Source: Phytophthora sp. 'mugwort'
Taxonomy: Eukaryota; Oomycota; Peronosporomycetes; Peronosporales; Peronosporaceae
Direction: 5' to 3'
Length of the DNA: 64,000 bases
Assembly: GCA_033558025.1 (NCBI GenBank)
Contig: JAUCEF010000004.1
Location: forward strand, 3,844,001 to 3,908,000
Position numbers and translations under genes: made by a program. Shown in pieces: positions 33,650-45,515 of the stretch. The notes beneath the pieces were generated by a model, which was not told where the DNA came from, searched no databases, and worked only from the letters and a program-made list of their open reading frames with translations. Positions within the stretch are counted from its first letter, which is position 1. Every line of letters starts with the position of its first letter.

Positions 33650-35783
33650 AGCGAGAATGAGTCCACTTAGGCAGATGCTCGACACACAGCAAGCTCTTGC
33701 TCTGCAGCCACCCAAAGCTAGATCTACGTAAACCTGGTGGTTTCGGAGCACGGTCGTGGACAACTTCTCTGTAAAAAAAAAAATATCGGTTAAAACCAAT
33801 TATCACTAAATTACTGGTCCCAAAAGCATCTTTTTTTAAAGCTCTTATTGAGTGGAAAATACGGTATTGAAGTTACAATACAATGATTATTTCGGAGGGC
33901 CTGATTCAGGCGCCTTCTACACCTGTTTTCCGTTTCTTCTTCGACCATGATGCCTCCTGTGAGCTCCAGCTTAGTAAGCCTGACTCGAAGCGCGGCTGAT
34001 GGCCTTGCGCGCGTCCCGCTGGTCCTTTCTTGATTTCTTGTCACACTTGAACTTCTTGGCAAGGTGCGCCGGAGGCTGGCAAGCCGCGCAAACACTTTCG
34101 CGCATTTCCAGCAAGTGCGGCACCTGATTTGGCGTGGCCGGTCAACCTTCAGATAGAAGCCCGACGGTCATAATGTGGCCGCAAAACCACCAGACATTAT
34201 TTGGTATTTTAACGGTCTGTCGTAATCTACTTACTTAGTACCTCATATTTGGTATGGTTGCAAGTCTAGGTAGATTTCAATTAGATAAGGACATTATTCA
34301 GCTGTTGTTCTCGACACAAGTCATTGGACCAACATGTAGCCAACCGCTTCACCTAAATGACCGAAAACCTTTAATGACAGAAGAGGTGGTTTGTTGTGTA
34401 GATTTTGAAAATGAGGTCAGTTTTGGCCAATTGACAGCTTGTTTGCTCGAAGGACGCCTCGGAAATAGTCGCGGGAAACGGATTGAGCTTCAAGGCTGTT
34501 TTGTAAATGGCAATCGTGTAGTTTTACACGATAAAGGACAACAACAATTCGACGGCTGTTCCTGTCGCCAAACTATAACGCAGTAAGCTCAGGATTCAAA
34601 GTATAATAAATTTATAGAGGATTATACTCCTTGTTTTCCGCTGCCATGAGTTGCTGTCCGACTACTTCTTGCGGACGTGCAGCCGTTTTCGTAGCTTTGT
34701 GCATGGTGATACACAGCGACGAATGCTTTTCGTGTGACGGCGTGTATCCCCTCTAACACCATTTCTATGGCATCGTTACCTATTTTTAGGCTGCCGCAGA
34801 TCCTACCTGTCACTGTGGCTCAGATCAGATCGGCTGCAACTCTGGGTGATAAGGCGGTGTATAGAGTAAAATTATATAATGGTCGTGCTTGGCTGCCGTA
34901 AATTGTGCCTGGTACACAGTTTTTTTTTTAGAGGTGTAGCAATCTCCAACAGCTTGGTGTTTCTCAGTAAGCTTGATACCTGCAGAAACTACGTTTTATG
35001 GTTAGTATTATTTTATTAGTATCAAGCAGTACAACAGACACATACCTTTAACCGCGAGCCATGTGCGCATGCTAGGCCCAGTTTGTTTCATCGTTGGTTA
35101 TTTGGTTCGGTTTTATGATACGAAGCTCCGTCCTGTGGGTCGTACATTTTGCATGATTTTGTTTCAGCGTGGCGCACAACTTGTTAAACCAGTGCTCGAA
35201 CTTTTCCGCGTTGAAATTGCCATAGTAATCTTCATCCACCTCCAACCCGGCACGTTTCCTCTTTCGTGTAGAGTTGCTACGCTTCGCAGAATTTCCTACG
35301 ACACCGGCGTGAACTCGGCCACATTACAGCCTCAATATCATGGCAGCAGCAATCATCCGCTAACGACAAAACAAAAACAATAACAACGAAATAATGTCTT
35401 CAAGCCGACGCTATGCAAAACCACTCGGATTATGAGACGTAGTATTAAGCCTTATAAAACCACACAAATATATAACGACGAAAAATACTTGTCGCCGACA
35501 GGGAGCATTGACCTGGGTTATTCAAAAGCATAACCCAGATTGTTTTGAATAGGCACGAGTTGCTGCATCCATCCAGAGAAATGTGACGAGGTATTGTGAC
35601 CATACGAGACCATTTCAAACCGGCTCTTACCATCTCATCACCGCTTACGCACATCTGCTGCCCGTCTCAAACTATCTCACAAAAACCAGTTATTGTCATC
35701 ATCGAATGTGTGACGAAAGTAGACTGTAGCTCGCCAAGTCCTGTCCAGGTGGATTTTCCCTGCCAGCAATCCTGACTCAATTT
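33650..35783. other. Mostly gene-free; Cys-containing ORF tail
   Basis: Minus strand 33960-34190 reads openly with SVCAACQPPAHLAKKFKCDK and a basic end, possibly the zinc-binding tail of a transposase. Plus strand 34254-34586 is a 110-codon frame with no known motif. 35519-35545 contains TGGGTTATTCAAAAGCATAACCCAG, the same palindromic motif as at 46409-46503. Otherwise AT-rich. Confidence 0.35.
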
Positions 35784-36120
35784 TCTGACAGGGGGGGAGG
35801 GGCGAATGAATCGACAGCGTATTAAAGGCACATGCATTAGTATCTGCTTCAGTGCCTTCTTGTTAACAAATCCTGGCGACCCCCCCCCCCCCCCCAGTAA
35901 AGATCTCGAACGAGGGGAGGACGTAAGAAATACCGCAGTTGTAATTGTCCGTTTCTGACAGGGGTAAGCCAATGCAACAAGAGTGTACTAAAGGCTCATG
36001 CGTAAGTGTCTGTACCGCAAGTACTGCAATGTCTTCTCGTTAACCAGTCCTGGCGACGCCGCCCCGTAGAGATCTCGAATGCGAGGAGGACGTTAATACC
36101 GCAGTTTTAATTGTCTGTTT
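35784..36120. repeat. Tandem duplication of a ~160-bp unit
   Basis: The unit from CTGACAGGGG to the TTGTCCGTTT / TTGTCTGTTT end occurs twice (about 35785-35953 and 35954-36120). Shared blocks include TAAAGGC-CATGC, TTGTTAAC / TCGTTAAC, TCCTGGCGAC, AAGATCTCGAA / GAGATCTCGAA, GAGGACGT and ATACCGCAGTT. A 16-bp poly(C) run interrupts the first copy at the place where the second has CGCCGCCCC. Confidence 0.75.
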
Positions 36121-36622
36121 GCACGCCCAGGCTTGCGGAAAACACGTGGACACGAGACGGGTTCACATGTCAGTCTGGAAGCAGCGAGACGACCCTCTGC
36201 GCGGCGACACGAACCGCTACCTTATAGGTCGACTCTAGAACACCAACCTCTGAGCAGAAAGGTCGATGATGGTGCTGCCCCAGTTGTTTCTGCTGCAGTT
36301 CACGGGGATGAGAACTTTCTCGTCTGACGCTCCGGAAAACACGGCTGAAAGCTCGTCTGTGGTAGTTGTAACGTCTTTGTTCACCATACTAACCATACTG
36401 GGCTCGCCGCGATCACTTTTCTTCTAGCACCGAACAGCTTTCCGAGCAAAGTACTCATAGTTGCGTCGCTGAGACGTCCTTTAGCAGCGATATCGAAGAC
36501 TTCCATCTGAATCAAGGCCGAAACAATATCAGAACTAGGGATGCCCTGGAGAATTATCTAACTTACCTCAGTCGTGAGTAACTTGAGTTGGTGGAGCTTA
36601 TCCTTCAAGCCTCGCCGTTCAA

Positions 36623-39240
36623 CTAAGAATGGGGCTCAACCAGCGCTTCAACTGCAATGTTAGCCGGCTGGTCTGTAGGAGTCACATCTGCAGGTGCCCT
36701 CTCCGGGAGTGTGGGGCATATAGCAAACCGATCGTCTTGGCCATAGCCTTGACAAACCGCATCCACTTGTGCAGTGGCTACTGGAATTCTAGTGGAATCA
36801 TCGCGGATCAAATTGGCCACGACTCACTTTCTAAATGCTTGAACAGCTGACCAACGACTTCGAGTACCGGGAGCTCAGCGCGATACTAAGCCATCCTCAT
36901 ACCGCTCATGGTCTCCGCGGTTGTACCCGCAACTATTTGGATTCTACTGAACTTACGATTACAATCCCATGGTCTTTCCGCATGTTGCAGTACCTTAGAT
37001 GCCCTAAATGGCTTGACGTGTAAATCTGCCAACGGCGACTTGGCACGGAGCGATGCTAGAAACCATCTTGACGGCAACAGCTGGGTAGGAATCACTACCT
37101 CTATCTTGAGAACCTTCCAAAGGCAAATGACGTGCCGACAAGGCAGAAGGCGGATTGACATGGACAGGCAGGAGCACTCCCAGTTCTACTTGTTCACGGA
37201 GTACCCCACGCGCGGTTCGTCGAGTGCAGCATTTCCATCAGCACTGTTATTGATAAAAAAAATCCGGGGAACGGCCTCGTAGAACGGGTACTGAGCCCGC
37301 CCGGTGAAAGCGTATGAGTACTGGTAGTAGGTGACATCGCAGGCGTGCTCACTCACAAGGTTCGCGACCGGAGCCATCTCTTGGTCGTACTTGGCATTGT
37401 TTACCACCCCAAACTTGGTAATACGGGCCAAAAAGCTCTGATCGTTCCTGCGATGCGACACACTCGTCAAGGCCCATTGTCGGGTTCATTGTGTCCTCCA
37501 GCTGCCTCCATGATGGCTCTAGCCGATCGTTCGTATTGCCGAGCGTCACGGCACCCTGACGCTCGAAAGCACACCACGTTGACTTGCCGTTATCGCAATT
37601 CCGTCGAAAATAGATCTCGAAGGGGTATGACTCCACTGCAGCGACATGAGCAGATGTATTCGAGTGACCATCCAGATAGTGCGAAATGGGGTTGTTGACA
37701 TCTTCCTCGCTTGGGACAGGCGCTTCCATGTTCTTCCCACCTGCAGTCGTCCCCCACCTCGACGTACATTGTCTGGCGGACGATGGTTCGCAAGCAAGCC
37801 AATCGAAAGGATGTGCCGCACGTAGTCTCGGTGCTTCAGAAACTCCCGCTCAGTCTTCACGTGGACCATCAACGGCACCTCATTCGGAAGTTGAGACCTC
37901 TGCCACGGCGAAAGGCCGTAGTCAGTTGACGCGACTTGCTCGCGGAGGTACTTTATGACATGAAATTGACAGAGAAGAACTGCGACGCCCGGTAGGTGAC
38001 TTAAGCACTGCCATCTCAATAAAGTCTTTGTCTATCCCCACACACTAAAGCTTGGTCCAGGCCAGGTTGTTAATCTTGAATTCCTCTAGGGCAGTCAAGA
38101 GTGTAGCAGCCCGCTCGTTCTGGGGGATTGCATGTTGTACAAACTGGCTTTTTCTATACGCGTCGTGCACCATGAAGGAGAAGACTTCGTACTTTGACGC
38201 GCTGATGCCATGAGAGCCATCCATGAGAACCACCTCGGTGAAACGTGAAATATCTCGCGCATGATCTTCGTCTGGAGTGTGATCCAGGTCGCGAATTTTT
38301 AGGGGGTAATGGGCAGCTAAAAGCGTATGTTGTGCTGCAGATGGTGCTATTTTTTGTGGTACTATCATTCCTTTTCATGCCGCTTCTCTACGAATATGCG
38401 CCCAGCATTGCTCGGGCCCTCGGTGGACTCCTTCATTCGCCGCTTCAGTCGCTGCGCACTGGTGGTAGACGACGCATCTCGCTCCTTCAACCGACGCACA
38501 AAATTGTGTACGTCGCGGATGGTCATGTTGCAGTCCGAGTTCTCTAGGATGAACTGCAGGATGTGTTTCTTCTTCGCTTCAGCCTTGCGCAATTCGTTGA
38601 CTGTCTCGGCAACGGAAGCTAAGATGGCAGTTTGGACAGATGGGTGCTGCTCGTACGTTTCCCTATTCAGCGGGTGGTGTGCTGGAGCTTCGCGCTTGTA
38701 AAACAGGGCGCGAAAATTGGGTCGTCTATCCGCCAGTTGACCACGCGCACACAAGCATTTATCTATAATTACGGGATCAGATTGCATTAGTGAAAAATAC
38801 AAATTGTTCTTCTGAACCCATCTGGATCATCTGGATCACCCAGGCACATCTAGACTAACCTGCGCGTTACATTTGATGCCGCGCGTCTCCTGACAGTGCT
38901 GCTTGACTCGACCGCGCGACTTGAGTGTTCCGGCATGCGTGCCGATTAGTGTATTGTGGTAGATCCCCCATTCTTCCGGAATGAACGGCATGTTCGAATT
39001 CTCCTTCTCGATATTCTTGTTCTGCTCCTCGACTTTCTTGTTTGTGCGAACAAGGAAATTCTACGCAACATGAAACCGTGAGCACACACCAAACATAACG
39101 ATAAGTCAACGCAAAACCACACACCAAACATAACGATAAGTCAACGCAAAACCACAAACCTGGAAACTACGCGCCGTATAGTCGTCAAGGAACGCATGGA
39201 AGGACTCCCACGAGTCGAAAATGCGTGCAGGAGATCGGGG
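36623..39240 (-). pseudogene. ZSWIM3-like MULE transposase, main part (split by Copia-2)
   Basis: Minus strand, upstream to downstream: exon 1 end FDSWESFHAFLDDYTARSF (39163-39220); intron 39061-39159; exon 2 NFLVRTNKKVEEQNKN, PEEWGIYHNTLIGTHAG, RGVKQH-type Cys module; then SVQTAILASVAETVNEL and TIRDVHNFVRRLKERDASST (38365-38802). DDE core: VVLMDGSHGISASKYEVFSF (first Asp, about 38200), then the histidine motif LLCQFHVIKYLREQ (about 37960). Next come TLGNTNDRLEPSWRQLED (third-residue region, about 37520) and the SWIM finger WECSCLSMSIRLLPCRHVI (CxC, CxH complete, about 37105-37165). A C-terminal tail ends at 36623. Several frameshifts within the core. The 5' coding part continues at 46076-46280 on the far side of Copia-2. 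Confidence 0.8.
39061..39159 (-). other. Intron with two perfect 35-bp repeats
   Basis: 99-nt intron in the ZSWIM3-like gene (donor GTTTGT after TTTCCAG, acceptor GCGTAG). Within it 39086-39120 and 39121-39155 are identical 35-bp direct repeats, so more than two thirds of the intron is one duplicated unit. Confidence 0.75.
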
Positions 39241-39270
39241 CAGCGATAGCCCCCGATGTCGACATAGAAG

Positions 39271-39788
39271 TGAGATAACGTCGAGCGCTTCATTGGACTC
39301 CTCAACTGTCCGTTGCTTCTAAGAGCAGGCGTCAATAAGATGTAATACACGTAGTTAGTAGTAAGGGCGGATAATGAAGGAAGTAAGTAAAGACACGTGA
39401 GTGCCGGGCAAACCCTCGACAAGAACACGGTGCTTGGCGGGCTGCGCTCTCTTGCTTGCTGCTCGCGGAGCTGCAAAAGCTGTAGTGAACAAGAGAGGCT
39501 GCCCCGCCGCGCACCGCGTTCCGCAAAGTAGATTAGCAATAACTATACAAATACAGAGTAGTTCGATTCTTAACCTAAGTGTCTTGATCCAGCGGTGCAC
39601 AACATCGCGGCGGCGCATAGCCAGCAATGCCGTTCTGCATACAGGATCGTAGATAGTCTAGCTGTATGTTGCACTCGCCACGCACCTGCACATGATGCGC
39701 GAGATGTGCGCAAGATCAGGTTCAGAATGGGTTGCTTGGACACTGGCAGATTACAACGCAGGCCACACTGTGGGGCTGCAATCTTACC
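39271..39788 (-). repeat. Copia-2 3' LTR
   Basis: 518 bp. On the minus strand it is preceded by ACTGGGGAGG (plus 39787-39797), a good polypurine tract. Confidence 0.9.
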
Positions 39789-39968
39789 CTCCCCAGTGAT
39801 ATCGGCGATGAAGTCGACGCGATCACACGCCTCACTCTGGTCACCGATACCGAAGGGTAGCGTGATCAGCAGCCACAGTTGGCAACAATCCGCACAGCAA
39901 ACAGCACTCCCACTCGATCGCCATCGTCCTTGTCCTTCGCACGCGTAGATGTATTCTAGCTAGTTGCT

Positions 39969-42900
39969 TCACACCGCAGCAGCAGCTGGAGCCGCCGCGG
40001 TGAAAGCAGTAGTAGAGGCAGCAGCCTCGCTGTCCTTGTCCACAATAGGTAGCACCATCATGGCAGCGCGGAACTTTGAGATCTTCACGGCACCAAGCGC
40101 CTTAGTCATCACGTCGGCCACCATCTCGTCGGTGCCAATTAAAATATGTTGTGTTGTGAGACGCTTAAGTTCCATGTTCCGTCGCACCATGTGATACCTG
40201 TTGTCTATATGTTTCGACTTGGAGTGTTTGGCAGGTTTGCCGTCAACGCAATGACCCCTGGTTGTCTCCGAGCAGCAATGACACCGGATGCTTCAGGCTA
40301 AGTTCCTTGCAAAGGCCAGCAAGCAACATAATGTCCTTGATCGCTTCTGCTATTGCCATGTACTCAGCTCCGCAGGTTCTGAATGCGTTGATCTCTCGCT
40401 TCCGGTAGGCGTACGAGATCACATTATCGTCCAACATGGTCACATATCCGCTGATATTTCTTCTATCTACGGAATAATTCGCGTAGTCGGCATCAGAGTA
40501 AGCACACACTTGTACACCTTGTCCTGTCTGCACGTTTATCACCAAGCCGTAGTCGCTTGTCGCCTTCAGGTAGCGAAGCACACGCTTGGCTTGTGTGTAG
40601 TGCGTGTGGTCATAGCAGCGCCAGGTACTTGCCGAGGTGGCGAGTGGCATGAACAATATCTGGTCTTGATGCACTGACCAGTTAATGGAGGGCACCTATC
40701 AGTTCTCGGTAGGGCAGCTACGCCTTCGTCGCAGGCACTTCCACTGACCAAGGCGTCGTCGCTTCAGGCTTAGCTCGTCCGTTGCAGTTCTCCATGTGGA
40801 ATCACTTCAACACCTCCAGCACGTACTCTCGCTGCGAGTACACAATCGGTCTCTGCAACTTATTTATGAGAATCTCAACGCCGAGCAGGTACTTGACTGT
40901 CCCCGTCGTCGTGAGCTCAAAGGTCTCTTGTAGAGAGGCAGCAACCTTCTCACACAGCGTGCGAGGACCCATCAGCAATAGGTCGTCCACATAGACCGTC
41001 AGCAGTAGCGTCGCTTCGCCATCCTTCTTCAGGGCATAGAGTCCGTAGTCCGAGTCCAAGGGCTCCAACCCCATGGTCAACAACTTCGCATGAAGTGTCT
41101 TGTTCCAGATGTTCGGTGCTTGCTTCAGCCCGTACAGGCTCTTCAGAAGTTGACAGACCATCGATGGCCCGTCAATCTGGAAGCCAGGTGGTTGTTCCAC
41201 AAAGATCATCTCATCCAGGTCACCGTAGAGGAAGGCAGTCTTCACATCATACTGCAGTACTAGCCATCCGCGCTGGATAGCAGTGTAAATCGCCGCACGA
41301 ATCGTCTCGAACCGAATCACAGGTGCGTAGGTCTCAGTGTAGTTGACCCCTAGCTGTTGCTTAAAGCCGTGAATGGCAAGTCTGGCTTTAAACGTTTTGA
41401 TCCGTCCACGTTCATCTTTCTTCCCTACAAACACTCATCTGCAGGAGATGACCTTGATCTTCTTGGCGTCCTTCCGCGGCACAAGCTTCCAAGTCTTGTG
41501 GTCTTTCAGGGACTAGAGTTCCTCCAGCATGGCAGCCCTCCACTGCGGCCAGAACTGGCTCACACGAGCCTGCCTGTATGTAGTTGGTATCTGCACGTCC
41601 GCTGAGGCCTGCACGTGGCCCACCACGTAGTCCAACTATAGTACATTCGCCTTCTGCTTCCGTCTTGGTCGCTTCAGGCACGTCTCTGTCAGTGGGTATG
41701 AAATCTTGGAGCCACTTGTCTCCTTCTCCACCGCTGCAGGTTTCTTGTTCGGGCAGCTCGTCTACCGGTGGCACGACTTCAAGTTGATTTGCGGTAGTAG
41801 CAGAGGCAGCAGTGGGGTCTGGAAGGTATGCATCCATGCTGGTCTTGATTCGCGCCACGGATGCGGTCTCAGGAAGCTCGTGATCACCATCATTGAATGC
41901 GTTTTCCATCAGGTACTGCACATAGGTGCCGTCGGTAGTCCTCATAGAATGTCACGTTACCACTTCGAGCTGTCACGACTTGAGTCGTTTTAAGATCAAC
42001 GAACTTGCAGCCGAGCGTCTCTTCACTATAACCCAGTAATAAACTCAATCGCGCTCTTGGCTCCAATTTCACTTTCCTCTGCCTTGAGTCCGGGGGTACA
42101 CGCACGTGTGCAACACAGCCCCATGTCCGCAGGTCTCAAGCCGGGGTTCGCACTTGAACAGTTCCTGGCACGGCGATACCAGTTCCAGCGGCTTGGTCGG
42201 CAACCAGTTTAGCGTAGTCACCACGTGAAGCAGTGCTTCTACCCACAGCGAGTTAGGCAGATGCGTAGCAGTCAGCATAGCCCGTAGGTGCGGTAATAGG
42301 ATCCCGTTTGCCCTCTCGACAATGCTGTGTTCTTGAGGGGAGTAGGCGTTGGTGAACTTCTGCACGATGCCGAGTGTGTAGAACTCACTCAGTGCATTGC
42401 TTGAGAATTCACTCCTTGGTCAGGCTGTATTCGCAATACAGTACATTCAGGAAACCTCCGCTCAAGTCGGTTAAAGCAGCACCTTGATGTGCCACTCGAC
42501 GTCTCTCGTCTTCTTCAGCAGGTACGCCCACTTGTATCTGGTAGACTCATCAATGACGAACAGGAACATCGTTGCTCCGTCGATCGTCGGCTTACTCAGT
42601 GAGCAGACATCCATCATGAGAGTATCCAATGGCTTGGACTTCCGCGATGAAATCCGTGAGTAAGTCATGCGTTTAGCCTTACTCAATGCGCACGCAACAC
42701 ACTCGTCGGAATTCAGACCTTCCGCATTGATCTCAATACCAACATCAAGCTTGCTTGACAATAGTTTCACAGTACTCACGCCCATGTGGCCAAAACGTTG
42801 ATGTGGTAGTTCCATCGACTTTTTGTTGTCCGTGCCTTGTTTCAACGCAACCATTAACATGACGTCTGCCACCTTCTTCACGCGCAGACGATAGATGTTT

Positions 42901-43313
42901 GCGCGCATCTCAAATCAAGGAGGTGCCTGGCTTCGACACCCACGCAGTCTGCTGGTCCGGTGAGCACGTCAACTTGTACTTGCCTGTCGTCTCAGGTATC
43001 CTAAACTAATGATGTTCACCTTTGCGTTTGGCATGTACCCCAAGTCGTCCAGGAGCCGGTCATCGCGTTCACCGGTAGCTTGGTTGGTGATGCGCAACAG
43101 GACAGAACTACAAACACTCGTGTGTTCGGTCGTTCCGTTGGCGAATTCCAGCCGACTTGTCTTGTCCTCTCGTAGCGTAGTGAACAATGATAGGTCTCCG
43201 CATTCATTCGCTTGAGATTCGGAATTGAGAATCCACTCTCCAGAGTTAGCATCAATAGCTTGCATGTCTCCATCACGAGCGACGGCATTCACTTGTCGCG
43301 GACCAAAAAACAA
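39969..43313 (-). pseudogene. Copia-2 pol (protease, integrase, RT, RNase H)
   Basis: Protease: WILNSESQANECGDLSLF (about 43215), where copia proteases have D-S-G, so the active Asp and Gly are changed. Integrase: gag-pre-integrase LPHQRFGHMGVSTVKLL, zinc-ligand CVACALSKAKR, core DTLMMDVCSLS...FVIDESTRYKWAYLL (42471-42908), then YSPQEHSIVERANGILLPHL and LPNSLWVEALLHVV (42069-42365). RT 40802-41434: IHGFKQQLGVNYTETYAPVI, LDEMIFVEQPPGF, LYGLKQAP, YVDDLLL (about 40985, catalytic DD intact). RNase H 40243-40695: CAYSDADYA, RNISGYVTML, CGAEYMAIAEA. C-terminus DVMTKALGAVKISKFRAAM, stop at 39969. The frame is interrupted at several points. Confidence 0.85.
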
Positions 43314-43329
43314 AAATTAGTCATCACCA

Positions 43330-43690
43330 CGACGTCGATCAGCAAATCTGCGTGGTGTTGCTCGCGTCGACGCGGCGACAGTCCAGGCGCGGTGACTTTC
43401 CTCGGCGCGGCGACAGCCCACGACGCGGTGGCGGACCATTACGCTAATGCTGCTGTTGTAGCGGTCCATAGCGACTTGGCTGGTCACGCAGTTGTGGCCC
43501 AGCACGTCCGCGAGGCGGCGACCATCGGCGCCATTGCGTTGGCGGCGATCGACTTCGTCCTCTTCCTCGCTGCGGTGAACCTCCACGTACAAAGTTGCGT
43601 GGCGGTGAGCGGCTACGCCCACGCATATGCGGCGGTGATCCTCTCGACGGAAGAATCGTGGGGGTGAGCGGCGCCGTTCGAAATCACGCG
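43330..43690 (-). pseudogene. RS/SPP-rich segment between gag and protease of Copia-2
   Basis: Minus strand reads MRGRSRSPPRNFVRGGSPQR, then GRGRSRSPPTQWRR and WSPPRGR in one frame, with similar PPRRGLSPRRGKSPR after a stop. This is an SR-type low-complexity basic region, unusual for copia elements, placed where the Gag C-terminus meets the protease. Confidence 0.6.
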
Positions 43691-44078
43691 GTGACGGTTG
43701 CAGTTGGCCTTGGCGCTTCTCAATGCATAGGCACTAGGCACGTAGTCAGCACGTTCAGGCTTGGACTCCACGTTGCTGTGAGTTCATCAGTCCTTGGCCA
43801 ACGTAATACAGCAGCGTCTCCCAATAAGGAGTGGTCCCAGTGACCGAGAACCCTCCCACTGGCTTGGCGCAGCGCCAGGCACAGCGAGTTGCATTGCTGG
43901 CGGCGCGTATTGCACTTGACGATCTACAACAGCAGGTGTTGTAGTTGAAGTTGTTGCGGCGTTGCAGGAACGTTGCGATGGCCAACACGATCTTCTTCAT
44001 CATCACTCTTCACAGGCGTAGTCGTAGAGTAGACAGGCGACGGCGGTGCATCTTAGAATGTAGGTGTCACACTACTCG

Positions 44079-45238
44079 TCAGGTTAGCCGTGTCGACTCT
44101 GTGCGGCTGCGCACACAGTGACAGACCAACAAAGCGTTCATGCGGTACGTTTCCACCAACACGGCTTCAATATGACGAACAGAGCTCACTAACGAAGCTG
44201 GCATCTTCTTTCGTCTCTGCTTCCTCGCCTTGTCCTTCTCTGCTAGGTCGTGCCGCAGTGGCATCCCGGTAGTTACGGTATACTCGGAGTACCAGTGGCC
44301 GTCACCACGACAGTTAGCGCAGTTGGTCTTCTGTTTCTTGTCTGCAACGTGCTTGCCCCACTTACGCTGCAGCTAGCTGCGCTTGCTGTTCGTTCCTTGA
44401 CCTTGTCCTTGCCCTTGGCCAGCATTGACCTGAGCGACTCGCAAAGTCTGCAAGGTTGGCTGTCAGGTCTGTCCTCGAAGTAGTTCGCGCTGGTGCTCAG
44501 CCGCGCACAGGCGTTACACAGCTTCAGCTAACGTGAGGCTTCTGCGATCGTTGTTGTTAATCCAGTCGCCATGCTCTCGAGCCAGCCCTTGGTACACTTC
44601 GCCGCAGTTCGAATAGAGCAGGCTGACGTGTTGCCACTCAGTAAACTAGCCGTTCGCTTGGTGCAGTTGCGTCACCTTGCGCGCAACATCGTCAATATAG
44701 GCCGTGACAGTCTCGCCATACTTGAGCCCACGCGTCGCCAACTCCTGCAACTCCTGCAGCAGGTAGTCAGGGTAGATGATATCACCGGCCTCGAAGTGCT
44801 GCGTGATGCGCTCGAACAGCAGCGCGGCAGCGTTCATGTTGTCGCGAGTTTCATCAATCTTGAATGTCGTGCGCAAGTCCACCGAAAGCGGCAGCCCCAG
44901 GGCCGAGAACGCATTGTCTTGCGCGCCTTAAACCACTCGTGATACGTGGGGATGCGCTGTCCTTCGTCGTTGTCGTATCGCTCCGCCCTGTACGTGATAT
45001 CGCCCTGCATGCGCGTGTCGGAGTGCGGCGGCACCTCACTGCGGCACGACTTGTAGTCAGCCTTGGTGTGCAGCTTGGACAACTTGATGGGCGGCGAGCT
45101 CACCAGCGACTTGGTGTGCCGAGTCAGCTCCTTGGCATCGTAGCGGCCTCCAAGGTTCATATTGTCCAGGGGCGGCAGGCACGGGTCTTGGCCGTCTTCG
45201 TCTTCGCGTCTGTGCGATGGCGGCGGCTGGATTGGCAA
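44079..45238 (-). pseudogene. Copia-2 gag region
   Basis: Starts near 45238 with an acidic, Pro-rich segment (MPIQPPPSHRREDEDGQDP), followed by IPTYHEWFKARKTMR. A frameshift at about 44880 leads to FKIDETRDNMNAAALLFERI (44646-44882) and LLQELQELATRGLKYGETVT, a typical copia Gag helical domain (UBN2-like). A zinc knuckle lies at about 44290-44330, CANCRGDGHWYSEY, in which the last Cys of the CX2CX4HX4C pattern is Tyr. Frameshifts and stops prevent expression of an intact Gag. Confidence 0.75.
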
Positions 45239-45501
45239 ACTGCCAAATTCTCCAGTGTTCGCTGGGTCTGCTCAGTGAAGGTTTAGCAAACCTTGATACA
45301 GCCATTCAGCGAATGAGCGGCTGTCCTGAATTCCAGCGAATGAGCGGATCAGGTACTCACCACCACTTCGCGACAGTGTCGTGTCACTGACAGTAGTCGG
45401 CTTTTCTTCCAATGAAAAAACCATCTTGGTCTTGATTGGTAGAAACGTCTCCAGCAGTGTTGTCCACACCAGGCGTCGAGTTTGTCGACAGCCCGCCCTC
45501 G

Positions 45502-45515
45502 CTGGGCTCATAACC
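45502..45515 (-). promoter_or_regulatory. Copia-2 primer-binding site, matches tRNA-iMet anticodon arm
   Basis: The 14 bases immediately next to the 5' LTR are CTGGGCTCATAACC on the plus strand, the sequence of the anticodon stem-loop (CAT anticodon) of eukaryotic initiator tRNA-Met. The minus-strand RNA would therefore pair with an internal tRNA fragment, as known for Drosophila copia, and not with a tRNA 3' CCA end. Confidence 0.8.

Noticed and set aside
41412..41945. Separate host gene within Copia-2 (177 codons)
   Set aside because: It lies between integrase and RT in the same strand and order as the linker region of copia polyproteins.
45502..45515. A tRNA gene at the CTGGGCTCATAACC match
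   Set aside because: Only the anticodon arm sequence is present; no acceptor, D or T arms surround it, and it sits exactly at the LTR edge, as a primer-binding site should.
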